Below are positions 1 to 9,350 of a stretch of DNA of 49,604 nt, one piece after another. The position numbers were made by a program, and so were the translations under genes. This DNA is from Planctomycetota bacterium. Its GTDB lineage: Bacteria; Planctomycetota; Planctomycetia; Pirellulales; UBA1268. Position 1 is the first letter of the stretch. Each line of letters opens with the position of its first letter. Below the pieces are notes generated by a model. The model was not told the DNA's origin and searched no databases. It saw only the letters and a program-made list of their open reading frames with translations. The DNA lies in the NCBI GenBank assembly GCA_003669605.1, contig QWOP01000076.1, positions 1-49,604 on the forward strand. Direction: 5' to 3'.

Positions 1-1463
1 CGGTATACGAGACCCGCGAGCAGACCTACACCGTCTGCAAGCCGGTGTATGAGACGATGACCAAGCAGATCCCCTACACCGTCTGCCGCCCGGTGTACGA
101 GACCCGCGAGCAGACCTACACCGTCTGCAAGCCGGTGTATGAGACGTTGACCAAAGAGATCCCCTACACCGTCTGCAAGCCGGTGTACGAGACTCGCGAG
201 CAGACCTACACCGTCTGCAAGCCGGTTCAAGAGACCCGCACCCGCGAGGTGCCCTACACCGTCTGCAAGCAGGTGTGGGAGATGCGTGAACGGGATGTGT
301 GCCGGACGATCTGCAAGCCAGTCCACTTCACCAAGACCGTCAAGGTCTGCAGTGGCCGCTGGGAGACGGAGTGCTTTGAAGTACCCGGTCCGGTGATCAC
401 CCGCTGCGTGCGGGAGCCAGGTTGCTGGGTGTGGGACGAGTGCCAGTGCAAGTGCGTCTACCACCCCGGCAAGGTGACCAAGGTTGAGGAGCAGTGCCCG
501 TCGCGGACTGTCACCAAGAAGGTCTGGGTGCCGGAGACGATCGAGAAGGAGATCGCCTGTGTCCGCTACGAGCGGGAGACGATCGTCGAGAAGCAGTGCT
601 ACAAGGTCTGCCGGATGGTGTCGGAACAGCGGGTCAAGACCTGCACCTACACCGTCTGCCGGATGGTGCCTGAGCAGCGTGTCCGGACCTATCAGGTCTG
701 CCGGATGGTGCCAGAGCAACGGGTTCGGACCTGCAACTACCAGGTCTGTCGGATGGTGCCCGAGCAGCGGGTCCGCAGCTATCAGGTCTGCCGGATGGTG
801 CCAGAGCAACGGGTTCGGACCTGCAACTACCAGGTCTGCCGGATGGTGCCAGAGCAGCGGGTCAAGACCTATCAGGTGTGCCGGATGGTGCCAGAGCAGC
901 GGGTCAAGACCTGCAGCTACCAGGTCTGTCGGATGGTGCCTGAGCAGCGTGTCCGCAGCTATCAGGTCTGCCGGATGGTGCCCGAGCAGCGGGTCAAGAC
1001 CTGCAGCTATCAGGTCTGCCGGATGGTGCCCGAGCAGCGGGTGCGGACCTATCAGGTCTGCCGGATGGTGCCAGAGCAGCGGGTCAAGACCTGCAGCTAC
1101 CAGGTCTGCCGGATGGTCAAGGAACAGCGGGTCAAGACCTGCTGCTACAAGGTCTGCCGGATGGTGTCTGAGCAGCGGGTGCGGACCTACCAGGTCTGCC
1201 GGATGGTGCCGGAGCAGCGGGTCAAGACCTGCTGCTACAAGGTCTGCCGGATGGAGACGGAGCAGTGCTCGAAGGAAGTGCAGTACAAGGTCTGCACGCT
1301 GGTCAAGGAGTGCCGCACCCGCCAGGTGCCGGTCTGCAAGACCATCCCGGTGCACTCCACGAAGACCATCGACGTGGTCCGTTACATCCCCAAGCGGGTC
1401 CCCTACACGGTGACCCGGTGTGTGCCGATGACGATCTGCCGCGAGGTGCCCCTCTGCGAGTGA
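1..1463 (+). CDS. YTV-repeat cysteine-rich protein, 5' end outside window
   Basis: The frame is open from the first bases of the window, so the start and any signal peptide lie upstream; about 487 residues are visible. The protein is almost entirely short repeats. The first part has units of the form KPVYETREQTYTVC, the middle (about residues 100-190) is less regular, and the second half has units such as CRMVPEQRVRTYQVC alternating between a one-Cys form (RTYQVC) and a two-Cys form (KTCSYQVC). This is the pattern of the planctomycete YTV family (Pfam YTV). Its function is not established; abundant evenly spaced cysteines suggest a disulfide-rich envelope or wall component, which is inference. 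Repeats are nearly identical at DNA level, so copy number may vary and assembly errors are possible. A clear terminator hairpin follows the TGA. Confidence 0.85.
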   Translation, partial: VYETREQTYTVCKPVYETMTKQIPYTVCRPVYETREQTYTVCKPVYETLTKEIPYTVCKPVYETREQTYTVCKPVQETRTREVPYTVCKQVWEMRERDVCRTICKPVHFTKTVKVCSGRWETECFEVPGPVITRCVREPGCWVWDECQCKCVYHPGKVTKVEEQCPSRTVTKKVWVPETIEKEIACVRYERETIVEKQCYKVCRMVSEQRVKTCTYTVCRMVPEQRVRTYQVCRMVPEQRVRTCNYQVCRMVPEQRVRSYQVCRMVPEQRVRTCNYQVCRMVPEQRVKTYQVCRMVPEQRVKTCSYQVCRMVPEQRVRSYQVCRMVPEQRVKTCSYQVCRMVPEQRVRTYQVCRMVPEQRVKTCSYQVCRMVKEQRVKTCCYKVCRMVSEQRVRTYQVCRMVPEQRVKTCCYKVCRMETEQCSKEVQYKVCTLVKECRTRQVPVCKTIPVHSTKTIDVVRYIPKRVPYTVTRCVPMTICREVPLCE

Positions 1464-1541
1464 TCGAACGAAGCAGGTCCTGAGAACGTGACCCAGCCCT
1501 GGCGGCTGACCACGACGAAGGACGAGACAATTGGGAACGGG

Positions 1542-1577
1542 AGCGGCCCGGTCCGAAAGGATCGGGCCGCTTCTTTT
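1542..1577 (+). terminator. Rho-independent terminator after the YTV gene
   Basis: AGCGGCCCG (1542-1550) pairs with CGGGCCGCT, extended inward by TCC/GGA across a G-T pair and closed by a GAAA loop. The stem is followed by TCTTTT. It lies between the YTV stop codon and galK, and it argues against a galK start upstream of it. Confidence 0.85.
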
Positions 1578-1641
1578 GGTGTTGAGGCGATCCGGAAGGG
1601 GGTCGGCAGGTATGCTGCCGATGTGGAGGAGGAGCCAACAG

Positions 1642-2799
1642 ATGTCAGAATCGCCCGTGGTCACCGGTCCGTTCACCGTCACCGCTCCGGGGCGGGTGAA
1701 CCTGATCGGAGAGCACACCGACTACAACGACGGCTTCGTGCTGCCGATGGCAATCGAGCGGCACGTCATGATCGATGTACGGCCACGGAGCGATCGGGTG
1801 GCGGTTTGGCGCAGCGATCTCCCGGCGGGGCAGAGCACCGCAGCCGACGGGGAAGTGATCACGCTCGATCTGTCACGGAAGCTTGAGCCCCCCGCCGCCG
1901 GCCAGCGCCATTGGTCCGACTACCCAGCGGGGGTGATCGCCGGATTCCAGCGCCTCGGCTGGGAGATCCCCGGCTTCGAGGCCCGCGTCTCGGCCACACT
2001 GCCAGCCGGTGCAGGCTTGAGTTCGAGCGCTGCGCTGGAGGTGGCCACCGCCACGGCCCTGGAGACGCTCTGCAGACGCTCCATGAGCCCAGAGGACAAG
2101 GCACTCCTCTGCCAGCAGGCCGAGCATGAGTTTGCCGGTGTGCCCTGTGGGATCATGGACCAGTTTGCTGTCTGCCTGGCCCGCGCCGGCCACGCCCAAC
2201 TCCTCGACTGCCGCTCGCGGCAGATCCGTCAGATTCCGCTTGATATCGCCGCCAGTGTGTTGGTCTTCAACAGCGGCGTGAAGCACACCCTCGCCGACGG
2301 CGAATATGCCAAACGCCGGCTTGAGTGCGCCGCGGCGGCGGACCTGCTCGGAGTCCGGTCGCTGCGGGATGTCGATGCAGCGCGGTTCGGGGAGAGAATC
2401 GCTCTCCTCCCGGAACGCCAGCGCTGCCGGGCACGGCATGTGATTGCCGAGAATATCCGGGTCGGTGAGTTCGTCGAGGCGCTGGAAAACCGAGACTGGC
2501 CCACCGCCGGTCGGAAGATGGTGGAGAGCCACTGGTCGCTCTCGGACGACTATCAAGTCTCCTGCCCGGAACTCGACCTGATCGCGTCGATCGCCGCGAG
2601 CCTCCCTGGGGTGTATGGCTGCCGGATGACCGGCGGTGGTTTCGGGGGGTGTGCTGTGGCATTGGTCGCCGCCACCTCGGCGGTGGAGACGGGCCGCGCG
2701 CTCCACAATTCCTACCGGGAGACAACTGGGATCGATGCGGAGTGGTTCCTCACCGCAGCCGCGCACGGTCCGCGGGTCACGGCTGGCAGCGCTGCTTGA
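1642..2799 (+). CDS. galK: Galactokinase
   Basis: Phosphorylates alpha-D-galactose at C1 with ATP, the entry step of the Leloir pathway, in the cytoplasm. The 385-residue product matches the usual family length (E. coli about 382). Three GHMP/galactokinase motifs are visible: the galactokinase signature GRVNLIGEHTDYN near residues 18-30, the phosphate-binding segment LPAGAGLSSSAALE in the middle, and the C-terminal GHMP motif MTGGGFGGCAVAL. The frame is open further upstream (to about 1531), but that stretch covers the preceding terminator. The ATG at 1642 has a purine-rich GGAGGAGGAG ribosome site just upstream. No galT or galE gene is adjacent. Identification is firm. Confidence 0.96.
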   Translation: MSESPVVTGPFTVTAPGRVNLIGEHTDYNDGFVLPMAIERHVMIDVRPRSDRVAVWRSDLPAGQSTAADGEVITLDLSRKLEPPAAGQRHWSDYPAGVIAGFQRLGWEIPGFEARVSATLPAGAGLSSSAALEVATATALETLCRRSMSPEDKALLCQQAEHEFAGVPCGIMDQFAVCLARAGHAQLLDCRSRQIRQIPLDIAASVLVFNSGVKHTLADGEYAKRRLECAAAADLLGVRSLRDVDAARFGERIALLPERQRCRARHVIAENIRVGEFVEALENRDWPTAGRKMVESHWSLSDDYQVSCPELDLIASIAASLPGVYGCRMTGGGFGGCAVALVAATSAVETGRALHNSYRETTGIDAEWFLTAAAHGPRVTAGSAA

Positions 2800-2856
2800 G
2801 GTCGCTTGAGTAGAATGTCGGCCGGTGTGGATCAGACCTGCTGGGGGCCCAGAGGC

Positions 2857-3978
2857 ATGCAACCCGATCGGACGCCGTCTCATGATCGGCCGCAGGCTCC
2901 AAGCGCCGGGCACTCGTGTCAGCCTGGGGCCACCGGGCGGCGTGGCTTCGTCGGTGCGGCTGCCGCCGGTCTGGCAGCGCTCGGAGGGCATGGAGTGTCT
3001 GCGGATCGGCCAGAGGACAACCAGCGATTGGGCAGCGACGCTCCACCGGCCCCGAGCGATTTCCGGACGGCACTGCTGCGCTGCCTCGGCGGAGAGTGGC
3101 CCGCGCCCTGTCCGCTCGGGCCCCGACTGCGGGACACGATCCGCCAGGACGGGTATCGGATCGAGTCGGTCGATTACGAGGTTGAACCCGGCGATCGAGT
3201 GGCGGGCTTGGTGATGATCCCCGACGGCGTCGATGCCGACCATCCGGCGCCTGCGGTGGCGGTCTGGCACCAGCACGCCGGGCAGTGGCATCTGGGGAAG
3301 AGCGAACCGGCAGGGCTGTTGGGCGATCCCATGCACCACACTGGCGTGGCGCTGGTGAAGGAGGGCTACGTCGTTCTTTGTCCCGATGCCCTCTGCTTTG
3401 AGGAACGGCAGCACCCCGATCTCGCCGGGGGGGCGTTTGAGCGATTTGAGTTTCTCAGACTGGTGGTGGCGGGGAAGAGCATGGCCTGGAAGAACATCCT
3501 CGACATGCGGCGGGCGATCGACTATCTCAGCCAGCGACCGGAGGTGCAGGCCGGGCGGATCGGCTGCTATGGCCACTCCATGGGATCGACCCACACCTGG
3601 CTGATCGGTCCTTGGGACGAGCGGATCGGCTGCTTGGTCGGCAACTGCTGTCTGCCAACCTATGCCGCCATCCACCGGACCCACCTCCTCCACTGCTTTC
3701 CAAACTTTATCCCCGGACTGGCCGCGTACGGCGACACCCCCGACATCGCCGCCCTCATCGCCCCCCGGCCCCTGCTGCTGAACTTCGGTGAGACCGATTC
3801 CGGCAGCCCGATCGCCGAGGTCCGGGAGGGGGTGGAGAAGATCGCCGCGGCCTACGCCGCCGCCGGCACTCCAGAGCATTTCGAGGCCTTCATCGAGCCC
3901 GACACCGGGCATGTGCTCTCAGCGCGGATGTGGGAGAAGACGCGGGAGTGGTTGGCGCGACACCTCCGGCGGGCCTAG
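2857..3978 (+). CDS. Secreted alpha/beta hydrolase (dienelactone hydrolase-like), Tat-type signal
   Basis: About 373 residues. The N-terminus carries a twin-arginine-like signal (GRRGFVGAAAAGLAALG, near residues 27-43), suggesting export of a folded enzyme. The hydrolase core shows the nucleophile elbow GCYGHSMGS, a likely acid residue after the strand LLLNFGETD, and a C-terminal histidine in DTGHVLS. Long segments such as WHQHAGQWHLGKSEPAG resemble planctomycete hydrolases annotated as dienelactone hydrolase or acetylxylan-esterase-like, so the substrate is unknown. Start choice is uncertain: a TTG at 2806 and an ATG at 2815 are in frame, and ATG 2857 is preferred because it follows an AGAGG-like site and gives a more normal signal length. 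It begins shortly after galK and may be co-transcribed. Confidence 0.75.
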   Translation: MQPDRTPSHDRPQAPSAGHSCQPGATGRRGFVGAAAAGLAALGGHGVSADRPEDNQRLGSDAPPAPSDFRTALLRCLGGEWPAPCPLGPRLRDTIRQDGYRIESVDYEVEPGDRVAGLVMIPDGVDADHPAPAVAVWHQHAGQWHLGKSEPAGLLGDPMHHTGVALVKEGYVVLCPDALCFEERQHPDLAGGAFERFEFLRLVVAGKSMAWKNILDMRRAIDYLSQRPEVQAGRIGCYGHSMGSTHTWLIGPWDERIGCLVGNCCLPTYAAIHRTHLLHCFPNFIPGLAAYGDTPDIAALIAPRPLLLNFGETDSGSPIAEVREGVEKIAAAYAAAGTPEHFEAFIEPDTGHVLSARMWEKTREWLARHLRRA

Positions 3979-4055
3979 CAGCCGGTGGCGCGGTATTCTG
4001 CTGTCGGCCGGGATCGCGGCGGATGACACCACAACCTATGTTTTCGGGGGGCGAC

Positions 4056-5459
4056 ATGCGTCGGCATACCATCGGCGGATCGCTGACAGAACACAGGGGC
4101 ACCGTCCAATCGCGCTCCATGGCCGCAGCGGCGTGGCCGCTGCTGGGGGCTGTGCTGGTCTCGGTCGGTTGCAGCGGGACCTCGGCCCCGGCGAAAGTGA
4201 CGCCCTCCGCTCCCCCGGCGGCGAAGATCTCTCCAGAGGCCAAGGTGCTGCTCGACGGGATGGCGGGATTCTTCAAGGGGCTCAAGGGCTTTGCGATGCG
4301 GGAGGTGAGCACCACCTCGACTGCCGGCAGCGACTCCCGCGGCCCCCAGACACTCGACAGCACCACCGAGCGGCTGGTGCTTGTGGAGCGGCCCAACCGA
4401 TTGCTCGTCACGACCCAGAGCAGCAGCGGCAGGGGGACCACGATCGCCTGCGACGGTAGCCATCTGGCGATCCACCAGCAGGCGTCGAACAAATACGAGT
4501 CGGGCGCCGCTCCGGCAGCGATCGCCGAGATCATCGCCAACCCCCTCGTGGCGGGCACGCTCTCGGCGGGGAGTGTCGCGATTGTCACCTTGGCGCTGGT
4601 GGCGGACGACCTGCCGACGACCTTGCTTGAGGGGGTGCGTGAACTGACGGTGCAGGGCACCGAGGTTGTCGAGGGGCGGGAGTGCCAGCGCCTCGTCGCC
4701 CGGACCGACAGTGCGGACTGGGAACTGTGGATCGCCACCGGCGAGCAACCACTGCCGGTGAAGTTTGTCCCTCGGACCCCCGCGATGTTTTTCGGCGGTA
4801 AGAACATCGAGGTCAAATCGGCGACGACGTTCGATCAATGGCGGGTCGAGCCGGTGTTTGAGGCCGCGGACTTCTCCTTCAATCCTCCAGAGGGGGCGGA
4901 GAAGGTCGATTCGCTGCTGGTGGCCTTGCAGGCGGGACCGGGCAAGGGGGGCGGGCCGCGGCGCCCCGCGCTCCATCCGATGGTGGGATTCAAGGGTCCC
5001 CCGGTGCAATTGGTGGGCCTTGATGGCACCCGGTTCGACTCCACGCAGGCCTCGGGCAAGGTGGTCGTGCTCGACTTCTGGGCAACGTGGTGCCCGCCCT
5101 GCCGCGAGGGGCTCCCAGTCATGGCCCGCATCGGCAGCGACTACGCCGAGAAGGGGGTCGTGTTCCGGGCGGTGAACGTCAAGGAGGAAGGAAGCGTCGT
5201 TCGGCAGTTCCTGGAGGAGGCGAAGCTCGATCTCCCAGTGGTGTTGGACGAGACGGGGAAGACCTCGGCCGACTATCGCGTCGATGGAATTCCGCAGACG
5301 GTCATCATCGGTGGCGACGGACTCGTCCAGGCGGTCCACGTCGGCTTCGATGGCGAAACGGAAGCGAAACTCCGCCAACAACTCGATGCGCTTCTCGAGG
5401 GGAAATCGTTGGTGCCGGCGTTACCAACCAACTTCGGCCCCCGGGGGGAACCGCTCTGA
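4056..5459 (+). CDS. Thioredoxin-like (TlpA-type) lipoprotein with N-terminal LolA/DUF2092-like domain
   Basis: 467 residues. A signal segment ends in LVSVGC, a plausible though imperfect lipobox, followed by an Ala/Pro linker. Residues about 50-290 form a beta-rich region (for example GRGTTIACDGSHLAIHQQ and GRECQRLVARTDSADWELWI) typical of DUF2092/LolA-like outer-membrane-protein chaperone folds. The C-terminal part is a TlpA/ResA-type thioredoxin domain: VVVLDFWATWCPPCREGLP with active-site cysteines at 346 and 349, then a cis-proline loop VDGIPQTVIIG. Likely a periplasmic thiol-disulfide protein. In-frame ATGs at 4023, 4038 and 4056 are possible; 4056 follows a GGGGGG run at good spacing. 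The same frame is open back into the hydrolase gene, which is treated as coincidence. Confidence 0.82.
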   Translation: MRRHTIGGSLTEHRGTVQSRSMAAAAWPLLGAVLVSVGCSGTSAPAKVTPSAPPAAKISPEAKVLLDGMAGFFKGLKGFAMREVSTTSTAGSDSRGPQTLDSTTERLVLVERPNRLLVTTQSSSGRGTTIACDGSHLAIHQQASNKYESGAAPAAIAEIIANPLVAGTLSAGSVAIVTLALVADDLPTTLLEGVRELTVQGTEVVEGRECQRLVARTDSADWELWIATGEQPLPVKFVPRTPAMFFGGKNIEVKSATTFDQWRVEPVFEAADFSFNPPEGAEKVDSLLVALQAGPGKGGGPRRPALHPMVGFKGPPVQLVGLDGTRFDSTQASGKVVVLDFWATWCPPCREGLPVMARIGSDYAEKGVVFRAVNVKEEGSVVRQFLEEAKLDLPVVLDETGKTSADYRVDGIPQTVIIGGDGLVQAVHVGFDGETEAKLRQQLDALLEGKSLVPALPTNFGPRGEPL

Positions 5460-5497
5460 AGAAGCGCCGCCGCGCCATCCGGGACGATTCTTTGGTG

Positions 5498-5905
5498 TCA
5501 GCGCCCCGAACGTGACAGCCGGAAGATGCCATTGTCCTTGGCCGAGGAGTAGCAGGCCTCAAACCGGCAATCGTCGGCGGAGGCCCGGTAGGAGAATGTG
5601 CCGAACATCCTTCCCAGCCACGAACTGCCGGCGAGTGTCACGCAGTCGCCTCGGTCTTCCACGACCCGGAGGGTCACCGAATAGCGAAACGGCAGGATGC
5701 GGAAGAACCTGCCGGAGAAGTCGACGGCGTAGCGGCCGTCGCCGCAGGGAGTGAACGTCGCCCGTAGCAGCCCGGAGTGCCCCGTGCTCGTGCTTTCCCA
5801 GGTGCCTTGCCAGCAACCGGAGAGATCGACAGCCAGCGCCGGGCTGACTGCCAAGGTAAGGACCAGGGCCAATAACGGGGCGAGCCATTGACGGGGCCGG
5901 GGCAT
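5498..5905 (-). CDS. Small secreted protein, unknown function
   Basis: 135 residues. A clear Sec signal peptide (MPRPRQWLAPLLALVLTLA, then SPALA as probable cleavage site) precedes a short beta-rich domain with DLSGCWQGTWES near its start and SWLGRMFGTFSYRA later, plus five cysteines in the mature part. This resembles small planctomycete secreted proteins with no assigned function. The ATG at 5905 has GGGAG about eight bases upstream; the frame continues further upstream without better signals. It converges with the thioredoxin-like lipoprotein gene, the two stop codons being 38 bases apart. Confidence 0.65.
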   Translation of the reverse strand: MPRPRQWLAPLLALVLTLAVSPALAVDLSGCWQGTWESTSTGHSGLLRATFTPCGDGRYAVDFSGRFFRILPFRYSVTLRVVEDRGDCVTLAGSSWLGRMFGTFSYRASADDCRFEACYSSAKDNGIFRLSRSGR

Positions 5906-6151
5906 GGCGGGAACTCCCAGAAAAGGGTGAAAACGACCCCTGGAGTCTGATCGGACAGAAATCAGACGCAAGCCGAGCCGGCCAACCGGACAGCCCGCAC
6001 AACCGGCAGGGGCCGCCAATGGGCCGGCTTAGTGGCCGATAGAAGAGGTGCCAGAGGGAAAACCGGTGCGGCGCAGATACCCAAAAATTGACCCGGATCG
6101 AACCGCCGGTTAGTTGTCAACGTAGAACGTTCCACAGCCGGAGGCTCCGCC

Positions 6152-8068
6152 ATGCGATTCACCTTTCTTTCCCCCTTCCGTCGGGCCCGCCATCCACAGG
6201 CCACCCAGGCCGGTTCGAGGCGCGTCTCCCTGCCGCGCCAAAGCCGCCGGCCGCTGCGGCGCCGGTCGGGCCACTGGGAGACTCTCGGACTGGGGTTGCA
6301 TGGCACCGAGCTGTTGGAAAACCGACTGCTTCTGGCGGCTGATCTTTCCATGTCGCTAGCCGCTCCGGCGGCTTGGTACTCGCCCGGCACGCAAACTACC
6401 TACGCCTTCACTGTCACCAACATCGGCGATGCGACGGCAAGTGGCGCGACGCTCTCAAGCGCTTTCGGCAGCCAAATCGCGCAGGACACTTGGACCGCCG
6501 CCTATTCCGCCGGCGGCACCGGGCCGGTCGTCGGTGCCGGGCCGCTTGCCGGCACGCTCTCGATCCCCGCCGGCGGCACGGCGACGTTTCGGGTCGTGAG
6601 CACCATCGCCGCCACGGCCACCGGGAGTTTGGTGTCGTCGGCGACCGTGACGCTCGCCGGCGACCCGACGCCAGACAACAACACGGCCAGCAGCGAGTTG
6701 AAATTCGTCCCCAAGTCGGTGGCAGTGTCGAATGATGCCGGAGTGGCGAGCACGTCGCTGGTGCGGTTGATCGACCCGGCAACGGGCGCGAACCGGGCGA
6801 CGGCGTATGCCTTCGAGCCGACGTTCAAGACCGGTGTCCTGACCGCGATGGGCGATCTCGAAGACGACGGCAAACAGGAGGTCGTGGCGGTGAGCGGCTA
6901 TGGCCGCACGGCCGAATTGGTGGTCCTCCGTCAGGAGGTCTCGTCCACGGGGGTTGTGACCCTCGTCAAGGATCCCCGCTATTCGATCCAGCCGTTCGGG
7001 CCGACCTACCGCGGTGGTTTGTCGCTGGCGGTCGCTGATTTCGACGGCGATGGCAAGGATGATGTTGCGGTCGGGAAGTCAATTGGTGCTGGAGAGATCC
7101 GTCTCTATCAGTCGACGCCAACTGCGGCCCAGCCGCTCACCTTCCTCCGCTCGTTCACGGCGACGATTCCCGGATCGGTGGCCGGCGTCCGGCTGGCGGC
7201 GGCCGATTTTGGGACCTTCACCGGTGGCAAGGTCACCGATGCGGCCAAGCTCGATGGCAAGGCTGAATTGCTGGTAGCGAGCGCCGGCGGCGTGGCGCCG
7301 GTGATCCAACTGCTCGATCTCTCCACCACCGGCACTCCGACCGTTCTCCGCACGATCAACCCCTTCACCAAGGCCTTTCTGGGCGCCGTGCATGTCACCG
7401 CCGCCAGGGTGAATGCTGATGGCATCCCCGAAGTGATCGCTTCCCAGGGGAGTGGCGGAACGTCGCTGGTGCAGGTGATTGAGGGCAAGGTGGGGACCAC
7501 GACCACAACTCCGATCGTGAGTTTTGCCGCCTTCGGCGACCTGCGAACGAAGGCCGCCCCGGTCGACGTCGTGGCGGTCGATAACGACGGCGACGGCAAG
7601 GCCGACGTGTTTCAGACCGTTCAGCAGGGGGCTGGCCGTGGGGCCTTGCGGGTGTACAACACCGCCGGCGTCCGGCAGAGCGAGGCGGTGGGGGTCAGCG
7701 GAGTGCTCTTGGCCTCGGCAGCGGCCGCTCACACCGATGCTGCCCTCATCACGACGTCGACAGGGCTTCAGTACATCGATCTGCTGGTGGGGAGCGGTGC
7801 CAAGCCCAGCTCCAATACCGCCACGGTGAAGGTCAACTACGAAGGCTGGCTGCTCAACGGCACCCGTTTCGATGGCAACAACGGCACGTCGTTCGCGTTG
7901 AACCAGGTGATCCCTGGCTGGACGGAGGCCTTGTCCACGATGCAAGTTGGCGGCCGTCGGCAATTGATCATCCCAGCCATTCTCGCCTACGGGGCCGCGG
8001 GGAGCCCTCCGTCGATCCCCCCGAATTCGATCCTCGTCTTCGACGTCACCTTGCTCTCGACGACCTGA
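6152..8068 (+). CDS. Cell-surface FG-GAP/VCBS protein with C-terminal FKBP-type prolyl isomerase domain
   Basis: 638 residues. The N-terminus is very basic, then [10 protein letters not shown] (near 54-63), the LE-x-R-x-LL motif seen in planctomycete surface proteins. Residues about 65-185 look like a DUF11-type immunoglobulin-like domain ([27 protein letters not shown]). The central part has FG-GAP/VCBS-like calcium-loop repeats ([24 protein letters not shown]). Residues about 546-638 are a complete FKBP domain with the usual binding-site residues: [33 protein letters not shown] lies eight bases before the ATG. Expected to be exported and surface-attached; the isomerase activity is inferred from intact residues. 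The gene converges with the BBP7-type gene. Confidence 0.85.
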   Translation: MRFTFLSPFRRARHPQATQAGSRRVSLPRQSRRPLRRRSGHWETLGLGLHGTELLENRLLLAADLSMSLAAPAAWYSPGTQTTYAFTVTNIGDATASGATLSSAFGSQIAQDTWTAAYSAGGTGPVVGAGPLAGTLSIPAGGTATFRVVSTIAATATGSLVSSATVTLAGDPTPDNNTASSELKFVPKSVAVSNDAGVASTSLVRLIDPATGANRATAYAFEPTFKTGVLTAMGDLEDDGKQEVVAVSGYGRTAELVVLRQEVSSTGVVTLVKDPRYSIQPFGPTYRGGLSLAVADFDGDGKDDVAVGKSIGAGEIRLYQSTPTAAQPLTFLRSFTATIPGSVAGVRLAAADFGTFTGGKVTDAAKLDGKAELLVASAGGVAPVIQLLDLSTTGTPTVLRTINPFTKAFLGAVHVTAARVNADGIPEVIASQGSGGTSLVQVIEGKVGTTTTTPIVSFAAFGDLRTKAAPVDVVAVDNDGDGKADVFQTVQQGAGRGALRVYNTAGVRQSEAVGVSGVLLASAAAAHTDAALITTSTGLQYIDLLVGSGAKPSSNTATVKVNYEGWLLNGTRFDGNNGTSFALNQVIPGWTEALSTMQVGGRRQLIIPAILAYGAAGSPPSIPPNSILVFDVTLLSTT

Positions 8069-8159
8069 GCAGGTTGAAGGAGAGAGGAGTGGCTCGCGAA
8101 AAATTGCCGGTGCCATCCACGGGGAGCGGCTGGGTTGCCCAGCTGGTGTTGGCGGGTGT

Positions 8160-9350
8160 TTACCAGCGGGCCTCGAGGCCCGCATTGACCCCGGAGAGGG
8201 CTAGGCTGCCGGTGCTGTCGATGGCGGTACCCGTTGACGGCCCCTGATTGGCAGAGAAATTCAGCTGGTCGGCGGCCAGCCCGACTCCCGTCAGCCACAT
8301 CAAGTTGTAGCCCATCCGCACACCCCACACCCGGTTCATCCGCCACACCGCCGAGAGGTTGGCGTCGGAGATCATGCCGACGCCTCCATGCCAGCCGGAG
8401 CGCGGTGTGCGAAAGGGGGAGTCGGGGGCGAGTTGGTCGTAGAACGACTGCGATTGCGAGACCGATGTTCCCGCCAGGCCGATCTTGATCCAACTCTCCA
8501 GGGCCCATTCCTGAAACTCCATCCTCCCGCGGACGCCCACTTGCCCGGCGAAGAGATTGGAGGTGGTACGGGCCGAGTAGGTGTTGGCGGAGGTGCCGCC
8601 GGAAGGGATGAAGCCGAGTTGGGCCGAGTCCTCGAGATCGGCCCAGCGGAAGCCCGCCAGCCAGTCGAGATGACCGCCGTCGTACCAGTCGCAGCGCTGC
8701 GCCGCGCGGGGCGAGAGCCGGTCGAACCCGCCATCGTAGGAATGGAGCACGAGATTCACGTCGGCTGATTGCAGCGACGTCACGCCGGTGAACGTCGCGT
8801 GGGAGGCGTCGCGGTACGCCGGCGAGGCGAAGCCCAAGCCGCCAGGGGCCTGAAGCACACTGCCGGGGCTGTCGACCTGCGAGTGGGAGTACATGTTCCA
8901 CAGTCCGATGTAGCCCGTCTCCCAGCCGACGCTCTCGCCTTCGCCGTACTGGCCGTACAGCAGTCGGATGCCGGGCGCGAACGTGCTTTGCAGTTGGTTG
9001 CTCGAGAGCCCGACAAAGCGGGTCGTGCTCTCCACTGCCAGCGGTTGGTATTTGAGGGCGTTGTTCCGCTGCATGCCCAGCACGTCGGCGACGAAATACC
9101 GGCGCGGATCGCTCTCCGACCACGCTTGGGACATCAGTCGCGTTTCGTCGGCAGGCAGCGGAGCGTCGAAGGAAGTGTCGGCGGCGAAGCCGGCGGCCGG
9201 GACCGCGATCGCGTCGTCGGCCAGAGGAGTGGGCGGAGCCTCTGCGGCGAGGCCGGTTGCCGACGAAAGGGCGAGTGCGGCGGCGAGGAGTGCCCGCGCG
9301 GTGGGGTGGCTCCTCGCGACGCGGGCAGAGTGAAGGCTGTTGGACATCAT
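8160..9350 (-). CDS. BBP7-type outer-membrane beta-barrel protein
   Basis: 396 residues with a signal peptide (ARALLAAALALSSATGLAAEA). The remainder alternates short amphipathic strands, many ending in aromatic residues (for example GWETGYIGLWNMY, WLAGFRWADLED, GVRMGYNLMWLTG), and terminates in GLEARW, a terminal aromatic typical of barrel proteins assembled by BamA. The pattern fits the planctomycete BBP7 family (Pfam PF07585), proposed outer-membrane proteins. Two adjacent ATGs (9350, 9347) are possible starts, and another in-frame ATG lies at 9386. A perfect short inverted repeat at 9437-9453 upstream may be a control site. No ligand can be assigned. Confidence 0.78.
   Translation of the reverse strand: MMSNSLHSARVARSHPTARALLAAALALSSATGLAAEAPPTPLADDAIAVPAAGFAADTSFDAPLPADETRLMSQAWSESDPRRYFVADVLGMQRNNALKYQPLAVESTTRFVGLSSNQLQSTFAPGIRLLYGQYGEGESVGWETGYIGLWNMYSHSQVDSPGSVLQAPGGLGFASPAYRDASHATFTGVTSLQSADVNLVLHSYDGGFDRLSPRAAQRCDWYDGGHLDWLAGFRWADLEDSAQLGFIPSGGTSANTYSARTTSNLFAGQVGVRGRMEFQEWALESWIKIGLAGTSVSQSQSFYDQLAPDSPFRTPRSGWHGGVGMISDANLSAVWRMNRVWGVRMGYNLMWLTGVGLAADQLNFSANQGPSTGTAIDSTGSLALSGVNAGLEARW

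Noticed and set aside
1873..3912. 679-codon open frame on the minus strand opposite galK and the hydrolase
   Set aside because: A shadow of GC-rich coding DNA: it lies opposite two genes with clear family motifs, has no recognisable domain and low-complexity composition. Many other long antisense frames (for example 14628-17615 and 28253-30118) are rejected for the same reason.
3975..5381. 468-codon open frame opposite the thioredoxin-like gene
   Set aside because: It lies opposite a gene with lipobox-like signal and WCPPC motif and shows no family similarity itself.
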